Shown one piece after another: positions 36,601 through 47,605 of a stretch of 64,000 nt of DNA. Below the pieces are notes generated by a model. The model was given only the letters and a program-made list of their open reading frames with translations. It was not told the origin of the DNA and did not search any database. The stretch spans positions 3,162,001 through 3,226,000 of the forward strand of contig NC_003282.8 of NCBI RefSeq assembly GCF_000002985.6, given 5' to 3'. Within the stretch, counting starts at the first letter, position 1, and every line of letters starts with the position of its first letter. A program made the position numbers and the translations under genes. The DNA comes from Caenorhabditis elegans (Eukaryota; Nematoda; Chromadorea; Rhabditida; Rhabditidae).

Positions 36601-37317
36601 CAGATTTTTACTAAAAATTAAAAATTTTCAAAACCTTTTCAGATGTGTATTGTTGTTACCTCATTTTTTTAAATTTTTTAAATTTTTTTTAATTGTCAGA
36701 AGTCTACCAAATCCAGTTTTGGAGCAATTTTACGCGCCTAGAAAGTAGTACAGAAATGCACTGAAAAAAAAATTAAGATCCAAATTTCAGGTGGATTTGA
36801 GTTTTGTTCTGACCTTCTCAGTGAGTTATATTTTGATATTTTAAGAAAATTTCGAAATTTTATAATAATTTAGTCTGAAAAGCGAAATAAAACGCAAGGA
36901 ATTTTTGTTTGAAATCAGTTTATCAAAAACAGACCCGTAAAATGTCAGCTGCTGTAAATTTTTTCAGAGTAGAGATATTAAAATTCTGTTAACTACAAAC
37001 ATGTAGAGCAAAATTAAGGCTACATTTTGTTAATTAAAAGTATCTTGCTAGTTTCACTAGTTTTAGAGTTATACTCAATTGAAAAATTACCGAAAAAATA
37101 GTTTCCCTCCATTGGACGCCTCGGCCAAGTGGAAAATTTAGCTTCAATTAATTACAACTTTTGTATATATATTTTCGAGAGAACGGCGTTCTTTGCCAAG
37201 AAACCCGCGATTTCGAGAAATTTCCCATTCTCAGAACTTTGGTGTGTCTGAGCACCAAGTATCACAGCACAAAAAATGATAAGCTGATATGACAACCAGT
37301 GAGAGAAAACACACAGA
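33641..37317. other. AT-rich gene desert
   Basis: Short CCTAC/GTAGG blocks occur near 33880-33950 and 34030-34080. The dispersed AT repeat at about 35735-36120 ends CCCCACTGGCGCTACTCC. A single open frame at 34101-34316 (71 residues, Lys/Arg-rich) has no family signature. No other coding signal. Confidence 0.45.
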
Positions 37318-37400
37318 ATGAACCCGAGTGATTCAGATGTGTCAAAGAAAAGGGAGCTTGATGTTAGAGAGGGAGAGCTCGCAAATATGGAGCCGGAGCA
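37318..37400 (+). CDS. Orphan first exon, function unknown
   Basis: ATG at 37318 opens a frame of 27 codons plus two bases (MNPSDSDVSKKRELDVREGE, then LANMEPE). It ends exactly at a strong GTAAGA donor (37401). Codon content is unlike the surrounding AT-rich DNA and the peptide is acidic and charged. I could not find a convincing second exon: the next TTTTCACAG acceptor (37528) leads straight into a repeat. It may be the start of a gene interrupted by the repeat cluster at 37.5-39.3 kb, or a relic. Confidence 0.35.
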
Positions 37401-37554
37401 GTAAGATCAACGAAACATCACTGGTATAGCTTTATTTTGAAAAAGACTGAAAAAATGGAGATTGAACTTCTTCAAAAAACTTTTTTTTTTTTTTTTAAAT
37501 TTCCGAAGGTTTCAAAATGTTTTCACAGAGCTTACACAGTATTTGGAAACATAC

Positions 37555-37623
37555 CAGGGGTGTGCGGCAAATCTCAAAATTTGCCGAACTCGGCGAATTC
37601 GGCAAATTTGTCGCACACCCCTG
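37555..37623. repeat. Short palindrome CAGGGGTGTGCGGCAAAT
   Basis: A 69-bp near-perfect hairpin, with CAGGGGTGTGCGGCAAAT mirrored by ATTTG-TCGCACACCCCTG. It is a minimal member of the TTTGCCG family. Relatives lie at 38512-38575 and 38777-38862. Confidence 0.8.
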
Positions 37624-37635
37624 ATGCCTATCTAC

Positions 37636-38069
37636 ATATAGTCCGAACTAGATCTTTAACTTGGTACATAGCAACCTGCAGTTTCTTCGCTTTGCTCTGC
37701 CGCCCATCGCCAAGGACTGTAGGTGCAATTCGGCATTTGGCTCTAGCGTCTTGCCAAAGTTTGACCCAAAAAATATTAACTTGGATCAAGTTGTGCAAGA
37801 CTTTGGCAAAACTTGGATTCCGGCGTCATCAAAGTTTCACCAAAGTATCACCCAACTCTTGCCAAACCAAGTTTGAAACGAAACAAAATGAATTTTGGGC
37901 CAAAGTTTGGCAAGAGTTGGGTGAAACTTGGGTTACGCTTTGATTTCGCCTGAATCCAAGTTTAGCCAACTTCTGATCCAAGTAAATATTTTTTGGGCCA
38001 AACTTGGGCAAGAAGCTAGAGCCAAATGCCGCGAATGTACCAAGTTACAGATATAGATTGCACTATAGG
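37636..38069. repeat. Foldback element interrupted by a second foldback element
   Basis: The outer element has AACTTGGTACATAGCAACC at left and TGTACCAAGTTACAGATATA at right. It is split by a 301-bp copy of the CCAAGTTTGG family (37731-38031), whose ends are CGGCATTTGGCTCTAGC and GCTAGAGCCAAATGCCG. An intact-looking relative of the outer element is at 38111-38256. Confidence 0.8.
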
Positions 38070-38110
38070 ATACAAGAATTTCCAAATGTCTTGCCGCTAA
38101 GCGGTTTAAA

Positions 38111-38256
38111 GATGTTTATCTATAGTCCAATCTATATCTGTAACTTGGCACATATGTAGCAGCCTACAGGCTTTGCTCCGCCGCCCAGCAAAGCGGAAAG
38201 GCTGTAAATTGCTATGTGCCAAGTTACAGATATAGATTAAACTATAGATAAACATC
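38111..38256. repeat. 146-bp palindrome GATGTTTATCTATAGT
   Basis: Near-perfect hairpin: GATGTTTATCTATAGTCCAA to CTATAGATAAACATC, with CTATATCTGTAACTTGGCAC mirrored. The loop contains TTTGCTCCGCCGCCC. Confidence 0.9.
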
Positions 38257-38872
38257 TCTACATGCCGCTCAACTGTAACCAATTTTAAAACATTTGAACG
38301 CAATCAATCGAACAGGCACGTAAATATACAACTCTAATATATCTGTAACTTGGTAGATAGCGATCTACGGTCCTTTTGCTTTGCACTGCAGCACAGCTGC
38401 AAGGTATTGGGAGTAGAATAACACAGAGCAAAGTGGAGGGACTGTACGACACCTATGTATTGAGTAACAGATTATTGCAAGGCATCGGGACTAGCATGAG
38501 ACCTTGTACGAGGGGTGTGCGGTAAATCTCAAAATTTGCCGAGCTCGGCAAAATCGGCAAATTCGGAAACTTTTTCCGTGCTTAACAAACTCCGAAAAAT
38601 TTGATATTTTTAAATGTTTTTTTGAGCACCAAAACTACTGAATTCTGAATAAAAATCTGGTTGTTGAATAAGTGTCTGCTTAAGCATCAAAAGAACTCAA
38701 TTTTGTGTCATCTTGCTAAAAAATTTTTGGGGTAAAATCAATAGTTTTGGTCAAAATAGTATTGTCAAATTTTTGATGTGTGCGGTAAAAAATTTCGAAA
38801 TTTGCCGAGCTCGGCAAACGGCAAGTTTGACAAATTCAGCAAATTTGCCGCACGCCCCTGGAGCATACCCAT

Positions 38873-39320
38873 CAGGGGTGGGCGGCAAATTTTTTTTGTC
38901 GACGAATTTGACGATTCGGCAAATTTCCGGTTTGCCGATTTGCCGATTTGCCGATTTTTTCAAAATAGATGTAGGCGCATTCATAGGATAGGATGCGTAC
39001 AATTTTGCCGATTAAAATTGAAATTCTGACATTTCAATTTATATAAAATGTGCAAAACCGCAATTTGCCGTTTTTCCAGCAAATTCGGCGAATCGGCAAT
39101 TTGGCAGTTTGTCGATTTGCCGGAAGTTTTTGATTCCGACAATTTGCAGATTTGCCGGTTGGCCGGAAATTTCAGTTCCGGCACTTTGCCGATTTGCCGG
39201 AAAGTTCAATTCCGGCTAATTGCCGATTTGCCGGACATTTTCGATTCCGGCAGTTTTCCAATTTTCCGAAAATTTCAAATCCGGCAATTTGACGGAAAGA
39301 TCGTTTACCACCCACCTCTG
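38873..39320. repeat. TTTGCCG-family element with CAGGGGTGGGCGGCAAA end
   Basis: Left end CAGGGGTGGGCGGCAAAT, right end ACCACCCACCTCTG, with a body of TTTGCCGATTTGCCGGAA words in about 20-40-bp units. The same ends occur at 10959 and 59236. Confidence 0.85.
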
Positions 39321-39559
39321 AACAATACACAGAGCGCTGTTGCGGCCGACAATTCGCGGGTTCGCTGCGGCCAACTTTTAGCGAATTGCTGCACCCGACG
39401 TTTCTCGTGCTTTCGCGACCGACATCTCGCCGGATTGTAGTTGAAAACCCCAAAGAACAAAAAGTAAGAAAGTTTTATTCAAATATTTTTCTTTTTCAGT
39501 TTAATTCAGTTTAAAATCCATTACAAAAAGTAGCATATCGACTTAAAAACTACCAAAAG

Positions 39560-40186
39560 TTAAGCTTTAGCGCTCATTTTCGAAGAATTTCCAGATTTTT
39601 CAGACTTCTTAGAAGTTTCCAAAGACTTTTTGGCCACTGACGGTCCGTTTTCCATTTCCTTAGGCGTTTTCGGAGGCTTTTTCTTAGATTTAGATGATTT
39701 TTCTGGTTTCTCGTCAATCACTACAATAACTGTGCATTGTTGGTCTTCTGGAAATTAATTTCGGATTACTTTCAAAAATTCAAGAGTCAAAACTAACTTC
39801 TAAAGTACATAAAAGACGCGATGGACCAAACCATGCAGCTACAACAGCAGATAGCACTTGCTAGAAATATGGGATATATGAACCACTGAAAAAATGTTTT
39901 TTTTTGTAGTTTGTAGTTTGTAGTCTAAATGAGCAGCCGACATCGGTCGAGCTTCGCGATGAATCGAACTTCCGCCGGCGCCAGTTGACGAAATGAGCGG
40001 CGGACATCTTGAGGGTGAAGCTAGAAGGATGGCCCACAAGATGTCGGTCGCTACATACGACGCGGGTGATAGAAGAACAAGGAAGTAGGGATTTTCACTG
40101 ACCTCTGGATAATGATAAGATGGATACCGCTGGACGTTGGTATCAATTCCACTTAGCACGGTTTTTGTGATGGTTGAGTTGGACAT
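39560..40186 (-). CDS. Small single-pass membrane protein (divergent paralogue A)
   Basis: Minus-strand exons: 40186-40103, 39885-39798, 39747-39560; phases agree, 119 residues. The order is a short N-terminal part, one hydrophobic segment at about residues 29-57 starting WFIYPIFLASAICCC and ending at MYFR, then a Lys/Ser-rich tail containing SLETSKKSEKS. No signal peptide before the membrane segment. The facing gene at 40368 has the same three-exon plan, an 88-bp middle exon with identical phases, the WFI...MY membrane segment and the tail motif S-x-ETSKKSEK, so the two are paralogues. Family not recognised. Confidence 0.75.
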
Positions 40187-40367
40187 TCTTCGGTGAAATT
40201 ATTTTCGGAAATGAGAAAAAGTTCCCGAATTTTAGATAAAAACTATTTAATTCACGTTTAATTTAATTCAATTTAATTCAATAAATTAAAAAACAGCAAA
40301 CGGAACAAATAAAATCCACGAAAATCCAATCATTTCCGCCATTTTATTTTTTGAAAGTTTTTGAAAA
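40187..40367. promoter_or_regulatory. Shared bidirectional promoter
   Basis: Only 181 bp separate the two divergent start codons. The sequence is AT-rich, with repeated TTTAATTCA words near 40245-40285. Both paralogues are probably expressed together from here; this is inferred from the layout. Confidence 0.5.
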
Positions 40368-41830
40368 ATGGTCAACTCTACCGTTTTGCTCAATAGCTCC
40401 AACAATGTCATCGAATACGTGGAATTTTTCGGACACAACATACCGATTCGTGACCATTCTCAAGACAATCTACCATCGGTGAGTAATGGGGAAATTTTCA
40501 GAAAAATGTCAGATTTTTTTTGCAGTGGTTCATATGGATGTTGGTTTATGGATCGGGTATTTGTTTTGTGAGCTGTCTGATTTGGTTCATCGTTTCGTTA
40601 ATGTACATTAAAAGTGAGTTGCAATGACCGTTTGGCAAATCTTGCCGATTTGCCAATTTGCCGAACATCAATTTGGCGGAAGTTTTTAGTGACGGTTTTG
40701 ATAAGACGAAACCAATAAAAACTGTGCATTTCTGAAATTTCTTTTGGTTTATTCTAGATATTAACATTCATAAGATGCGTACAATTTCGCATATTGAAAT
40801 TGAAATTCTGAAATTTCAAAAAATTGGGCAAAACCACAATTTGCCGAAAAGTTTTGGCATCTGTTTTTTTTCCGGCAAATTCGACAAATTGCCAATTGGC
40901 CGGTTTGCCGATTTGCCGGAAAATCGTATAATACAGAAAGTATAATAAAATAATAACCCTGTTTTTGTGCACAACACAAAAAATTTTTGAATTCCCGCGT
41001 AAATTAGTTTGCGCGCGAATTTTAAAATTAGTTACTTACTGTCAATTTTTGCTGGTTTTTGAGAATTTTGAGCCAAATTTTCCCATTTTTTGTTGTTGTG
41101 CAAAATGCTAGTTTAGGAATCCTTGCTGACAGTTAGTAATTAAAGCCGTTTACACGTGGTGCCAGGGGCTGGCCCATCACGGTTTGATCTACAAAAAGCA
41201 TGGTATTCTATTGCCCAAAAAATGTGACGTCAGCGCGTTTTTAACCACTCGAAATCAGTTGAGAACTCTGCGTCTCAACACCCGCATTTTTTGTAGATCT
41301 ACGTAGATCAAGCAGAAATGAGACAGGCTGACAGCACGTCGAAACTTCAAAATGATGTATTTTTCATTTTTCCAGAAGAAAAAGAGTGTACCCATTTGAC
41401 AATGATCGTCGTCGAAGAAGATCCTAAAATATCGAAACAGGCAAAAATGGAGAAGAAAGATGGACCAGAGCCGCCGCCGCCGCCGCCACTCAATGTGCCT
41501 GAACCAGCTCCACAAGTCCCAAGCCAAGCAGCTGGACCTGATCCATCTCGTCTGTCAAAACGATCCTCCCGTCAATCGGCTAATAAACCATCCGAATCCG
41601 TGAATCCTGATGCAGACACTTTGAGAAGCTCTAGAAAATCGGATAAGATGACGAACAAAAAATCGGCGGAATCGGTCAATTCGGGGAAATCGGGGAAATC
41701 GGGGAAATCTGGAAAATCAATGGAGACGTCGAAAAAATCCGAAAAGATAGACAAATGGTATGACTGGAAAATGTATGGAATTTCAGATTTTTTTTTCAGA
41801 GTTCAAGCTACTAGAGGCCAAAATGTTTGA
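40368..41830 (+). CDS. Single-pass membrane protein, Pro/Ser/Lys-rich tail (divergent paralogue B)
   Basis: Exons: 40368-40478, 40526-40613, 41376-41830 (217 residues if the last exon is unspliced). The membrane segment at about residues 38-66 runs from WFIWMLVYGSG to SLMYIK. The tail has six prolines in a row, basic Ser-Arg stretches, and four GKS repeats before SMETSKKSEK. The first two exons match paralogue A in phase, and exon 2 has the same length (88 bp). Intron 2 holds a TTTGCCG element (40625-40925) and a CACGTG element (41153-41339). A possible 42-bp intron at 41758-41799 would create TGA across the splice junction, ending the protein at ...EKIDK. An AATAAA lies at 41846. Function unknown. 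Confidence 0.7.
40625..40925. repeat. TTTGCCG-family element in intron
   Basis: TTGCCGATTTGCCAATTTGC at left and CGGTTTGCCGATTTGCCGG at right. The middle (GATGCGTACAATTT and ATTGAAATTGAAATTCTG) is shared with copies at 6080, 38995 and 59090. Confidence 0.8.
41153..41339. repeat. CACGTG-type foldback element
   Basis: It starts CACGTGGTGCCAGG and ends GCTGACAGCACGT, with the internal mirrored GATCTAC/TGCGGG halves. It lies immediately before the last exon of paralogue B. Confidence 0.85.
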
Positions 41831-42557
41831 ACTGGAGATGAAATGAATAAATTAGTTCTTGAAAGTTTTTTTTTTGTTTTTCTCTATGATCCAACTATTT
41901 AAATTGCCACCAAACTTCTTCTGGCAAAGGTGTCAAATAATGGGCAGACCTCATGGGAAAACTAGTATGAATTCAATACGGTTTTAACAGGACCCTAAGG
42001 TGATGGATAAAATACCAAAAAAAGTATGCTAGCTTGTCCGGAAGGTTATTTTAAAAAATTGCAAAATTTAACCAAAAGCTTTTTTTTTCAAAAATTCAAA
42101 ACTACTGCAAAATCATATGAAGCCCTTCTTTTTTCTTTCATAAAACCTTGGTTGGTATGATGAAAAGTCCAATTATTGAAAATTATACTAATTTACTCAT
42201 CAATATCTGAACAATAATATAAGCACAAAAAATCGATATTCACCGTTCAAAGTTTGACTGAAATTCCAGTTTTAATTCAGCTGCCAATAAATAAAAACTT
42301 CATATTCCAACAAACAAAAAAATCAAGTCTTCAAAAACAAAACTTTACATGCTTACTCATTCATATCATATGAAGCCGAAGCTTTAAGGTGCAATATAAT
42401 AAGAGGGGAAAAGTGAGTGGAGAAGTGGAGAAGAAGAAGGCAAGATTTAAGGAACAAAATGTTAGGGGGGTGGAGTTTAATTTAAAACGCGAGTATTTAG
42501 AGGGAGGGGGGTCATAGTACATTTTACACAACAAAAAAATGGGCAAACAATTCGAAA
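41831..42557. other. Convergent 3' region
   Basis: It begins with the AATAAA of paralogue B and ends at the stop of the PUF gene. A purine-rich tract at 42395-42510 may be part of the PUF gene's 3' region. No gene seen. Confidence 0.5.
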
Positions 42558-43043
42558 TCAAAGTCCAAGTGTGGCGATGATTTTCTTGCCGGACGAGAAT
42601 CGTTCAAGACGTGACGCATTCCGGACGACACGTTCACGGATTCGCTCGAGCCACTTCTGCTCCGTGCTCTGACCGGCCACGTGGATCATCTGTTGAACGA
42701 CGTAGTTTCCGTATTGGTGGAATAGGAGGATGTCCGTCACGATTCGTCTCCGGATGCGGAACGTATCCGTCGAAAATTTCGTTCATCATTTCGACGATCA
42801 ATTGGGGGCGGAGCAAAGCGCAATCTCGACCACGTGACTCGCATACTTTTCCTGTGACATTGACAGCAGGTTTTGCCTGAAAATGGGAAATTTTGAGGAA
42901 AAATTTAAATTTTTGAACCTATAAATTTAAACCTACAACTTAATTGAAACGTGGCATGGAAAAAGCGAGAAAAAACTGGTGGCCGAGTTTTTAAATTTTT
43001 ATGTTTTCCAGGCCATGTCACACGGATTTCTGGCTTCCCTCAT

Positions 43044-43260
43044 AAATGGAAATGGAAGAGTTTTCCGAACTAGGCCATTTTTGCTCGGCCATATCTGGGG
43101 TAGATTTACGGCGCGTTGCGTATCGCGTTGCGTGTCGCGTCGCAGCTCGATTTTAGTTGCGAACTAAATGTATTTGTCCGCGTGGAGTACACGACACTTT
43201 TCCACGCGTTGCCCCGGCAGGCGATTGTCAATGGAGCGCGAAAAATTCATGAGGAAGACC
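43044..43260. repeat. GC-rich dispersed repeat fragment
   Basis: GCGTTGCGTATCGCGTTGCG followed by CAGCTCGATTTTAGTTGCG and a TGTACTCCACGCGGAC-like sequence. It looks like a fragment of a dispersed palindromic repeat, within PUF intron 3. Confidence 0.45.
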
Positions 43261-43441
43261 AGAACCCCGTGATGTCATAAATAAACCTCTTGGTGAAAAC
43301 CTTTTTTACAGGTTTATTGCAGTTTTCTGATTTTTGACTTTTCGTTGAAAAATCACAAAAAGTTGGGTGTGTTTAACAGAAAAACAGCAATATTTGTATA
43401 AAAAAGAGGCGGTTAAGCTCCGCCCATTTCTGGGGTAATTT

Positions 43442-43617
43442 CACGTGGTGTCAAGTAGTCTCATTTTGGTTTGATCTTCAAATAATGCGGGAGTTGAGAC
43501 GCAGACATCTCATCTGATTTCGCATGGTTAAGAGCGTGCTGACGTCACAATTTTCTGGGAAAATATTCCCGCATTTTTCGTAGATCAAACCGTAATGGTA
43601 CAGCCGGACACCACGTG
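43442..43617. repeat. CACGTG-type foldback element
   Basis: CACGTGGTGTCAAGTAGTC at left, GGACACCACGTG at right, internal GTGCTGACGTCACAATTTT. Within PUF intron 3 and directly followed by a TTTGCCG-type palindrome (43627-43750). Confidence 0.85.
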
Positions 43618-44382
43618 TACTTTAGCCCAGGGATAGGCGGCCAACGATTTATTTCGGCAAATCGGCAAATCGGCAAAGCGGCAATGTGCCGATTTGCCGA
43701 ATTTGTCGTCGAATCAATTTACCGAACGGCAATTGTCGCCCAGCCCTGATTTAGCCGTTGAAAAAATTACTGGACCTAGGGCACTACATGTGTGGGCGTG
43801 TCTGGTGCTTTTCCGAGAGGAGTACATGACTTTTTGAACAAAAACTTAACGGACATTTTCTTCGGATCCAAAGTATTTTTTAAAGTGAAATCCACAAGTT
43901 TCCAACTCACAACAAGCACTTCTCAATGATGACGTCACGATAGATGGTCATCTCGGCATCGTCACATTTGATGACGTGTCGAACGACGTAGTTGGCAAAC
44001 TCATTCGAAGCCAGTTGTCCACAATTCCGGATAATAACCCCGACGAGTCGACGAAGAGCCACCAGCTGCTCGCGTTTCGAAAGCGTTTCCAGCGTTGATT
44101 GAATCACACGGCAAACGTACTTATCCTCGCAGACTTCGACGAAATTTGTGTCACGAGAGAAGAATTCCACGAGAAACTGCCACGAAGACGGTGGCAATGT
44201 CTTGAGGAGCTGTTGAATGACGTGGTTCCCGTTTTGATCAATGCATGCGTGGGTGAGATCCACACCACGGAGTTCCGATGCCAAACGGGATGCCAGTACG
44301 ACTTCAAGCTTCTGAAATAAAGTAATATGTTTAATGATTTTTAACATTAAGCAGACAAACTAAACATATGTCTATGTTTCAC

Positions 44383-47300
44383 TCAAAATCCTGAGCCTCA
44401 CTCAAAATCCTCAGCCTCACTCAAAATCCTCAGCCTCACTTAAACTCTTCAGCCTCACTCAAATTCTTCAACCTCACTCATAATCCTGAGCCTCACTCAA
44501 AATCCTGAGCCTCACTCAAAATCCTCAGCCTCACTTAAACTCTTCAGCCTCACTCAAATTCTTCAACCTCACTCAAAATCCTGAGCCTCACTCAAAATCC
44601 TGAGCCTCACTCAAAATCCTGAGCCTCACTCAAAATCCTCAGCCTCACTTAAACTCTTCAGCCTCACTCAAATTCTTCAACCTCACTCATAATCCTGAGC
44701 CTCACTCATAATCCTGAGCCTCACTCAAAATCCTGAGCCTCACTCAAAATCCTGAGCCTCACTCAAAATCCTGAGCCTCACTTAAACTCTTGAGCCTCAC
44801 TCAAATTCTTCAGCCTCACTCATAATCCTCAGCCTCACTCATAATCCTGAGCCTCACTCATAATCCTGAGCCTCACTCAAAATCCTGAGCCTCACTCAAA
44901 ATCCTCAGCCTCACTCAAAATCCTCAGCCTCACTCAAAATCCTCAGCCTCACTTAAACTCTTCAGCCTCACTCAAATTCTTCAACCTCACTCATAATCCT
45001 GAGCCTCACTCATAATCCTGAGCCTCACTCAAAATCCTGAGCCTCACTCAAAATCCTGAGCCTCACTCAAAATCCTCAGCCTCACTTAAACTCTTCAGCC
45101 TCACTCAAATTCTTCAACCTCACTCATAATCCTGAGCCTCACTCAAAATCCTGAGCCTCACTCAAAATCCTGAGCCTCACTCAAAATCCTGAGCCTCACT
45201 CAAAATCCTGAGCCTCACTCAAAATCCTGAGCCTCACTCAAAATCCTGAGCCTCACTCAAAATCCTCAGCCTCACTTAAACTCTTCAGCCTCACTCAAAT
45301 TCTTCAACCTCACTCATAATCCTGAGCCTCACTCAAAATCCTGAGCCTCACTCAAAATCCTGAGCCTCACTCAAAATCCTCAGCCTCACTTAAACTCTTC
45401 AGCCTCACTCAAATTCTTCAGCCTCACTCAAAATCCTCAGCCTCACTCAAAATCCTCAGCCTCACTCAAAATCCTCAGCCTCACTCAAAATCCTCAGCCT
45501 CACTCAAAATCCTCAGCCTCACTCAAAATCCTGAGCCTCACTCAAAATCCTCAGCCTCACTTAAACTCTTCAGCCTCACTCAAATTCTTCAACCTCACTC
45601 ATAATCCTGAGCCTCACTCAAAATCCTGAGCCTCACTCAAAATCCTGAGCCTCACTCAAAATCCTGAGCCTCACTCAAAATCCTCAGCCTCACTTAAACT
45701 CTTCAGCCTCACTCAAATTCTTCAACCTCACTCATAATCCTGAGCCTCACTCAAAATCCTGAGCCTCACTCAAAATCCTGAGCCTCACTCAAAATCCTGA
45801 GCCTCACTCAAAATCCTGAGCCTCACTCAAAATCCTCAGCCTCACTTAAACTCTTCAGCCTCACTCAAATTCTTCAACCTCACTCATAATCCTGAGCCTC
45901 ACTCAAAATCCTGAGCCTCACTCAAAATCCTGAGCCTCACTCAAAATCCTGAGCCTCACTCAAAATCCTGAGCCTCACTCAAAATCCTGAGCCTCACTCA
46001 AAATCCTCAGCCTCACTCAAAATCCTCAGCCTCACTCAAAATCCTGAGCCTCACTCAAAATCCTGAGCCTCACTCAAAATCCTGAGCCTCACTCAAAATC
46101 CTGAGCCTCACTCAAAATCCTGAGCCTCACTCAAAATCCTCAGCCTCACTTAAACTCTTCAGCCTCACTCAAATTCTTCAACCTCACTCATAATCCTGAG
46201 CCTCACTCAAAATCCTGAGCCTCACTCAAAATCTTCAGCCTCACTTAAACTCTTCAGCCTCACTCAAATTCTTCAACCTCACTCAAAATCCTGAGCCTCA
46301 CTCAAAATCCTGAGCCTCACTCAAAATCCTGAGCCTCACTCAAAATCCTCAGCCTCACTCAAAATCCTCAGCCTCACTCAAAATCCTCAGCCTCACTCAA
46401 AATCCTCAGCCTCACTCAAAATCCTCAGCCTCACTCAAAATCCTCAGCCTCACTCAAAATCCTGAGCCTCACTCAAAATCCTCAGCCTCACTTAAACTCT
46501 TCAGCCTCACTCAAATTCTTCAACCTCACTCAAAATCCTGAGCCTCACTCAAAATCCTGAGCCTCACTCAAAATCCTGAGCCTCACTTAAACTCTTCAGC
46601 CTCACTCAAATTCTTCAACCTCACTCATAATCCTGAGCCTCACTCAAAATCCTGAGCCTCACTCAAAATCCTCAGCCTCACTTAAACTCTTCAGCCTCAC
46701 TCAAATTCTTCAACCTCACTCATAATCCTGAGCCTCACTCAAAATCCTGAGCCTCACTCAAAATCCTCAGCCTCACTTAAACTCTTCAGCCTCACTCAAA
46801 TTCTTCAACCTCACTCATAATCCTGAGCCTCACTCATAATCCTGAGCCTCACTCAAAATCCTGAGCCTCACTCAAAATCCTCAGCCTCACTCAAAATCCT
46901 CAGCCTCACTCAAAATCCTCAGCCTCACTCAAAATCCTGAGCCTCACTCAAAATCCTCAGCCTCACTCAAAATCCTCGGCCTCACTCAAAATCCTCGGCC
47001 TCACTCAAATTCTTCCACCTCACTCAAAATCCTCAGCCTCACTCAAAATCCTCAGCCTCACTCAAAATCCTCAGCCTCACTCAAAATCCTCAGCCTCACT
47101 CAAAATCCTCAGCCTCACTCAAAATCCTCAGCCTCACTCAAAATCCTCAGCCTCACTCAAAATCCTCAGCCTCACTCAAAATCCTCAGCCTCACTCAAAA
47201 TCCTCAGCCTCACTCAAAATCCTCAGCCTCACTCAAAATCCTCAGCCTCACTCAAAATCCTCAGCCTCACTTAAACTCTTCAGCCTCACTCAAATTCTTC

Positions 47301-47605
47301 AACCTCACTCATAATCCTGAGCCTCACTCATAATCCTGAGCCTCACTCAAAATCCTGAGCCTCACTCAAAATCCTCAGCCTCACTTAAACTCTTCAGCCT
47401 CACTCAAATTCTTCAACCTCACTCAAAATCCTGAGCCTCACTCAAAATCCTCGGCCTCACTCAAAATCCTCAGCCTCACTCAAAATCCTCAGCCTCACTC
47501 AAAATCCTCAGCCTCACTCAAAATCCTCGGCCTCACTCAAAATCCTCAGCCTCACTCAAAATCCTCAGCCTCACTCAAAATCCTCGGCCTCACTCAAAAC
47601 CCCCA
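44383..47605. repeat. 3.2-kb minisatellite, 19-bp unit CCTCACTCAAAATCCTGAG
   Basis: Roughly 170 units of 19 bp fill intron 2 of the PUF gene. Variants (AAATCCTCAG, ACTTAAACTCTTCAG, AAATTCTTCAA, CATAATCCTGAG) recur in a fixed order, giving a higher-order block of variable length. On the gene's sense strand each unit reads TTTTGAGTGAGG, which resembles a 5' splice site (GA|GTGAGG) and also the true exon 2 end TTTTGAGTTAAG. Confidence 0.97.

Noticed and set aside
42979..43167. 62-codon plus-strand frame opposite the PUF intron
   Set aside because: Lies over a GC-rich repeat fragment (CGCGTTGCG words); no coding signal.
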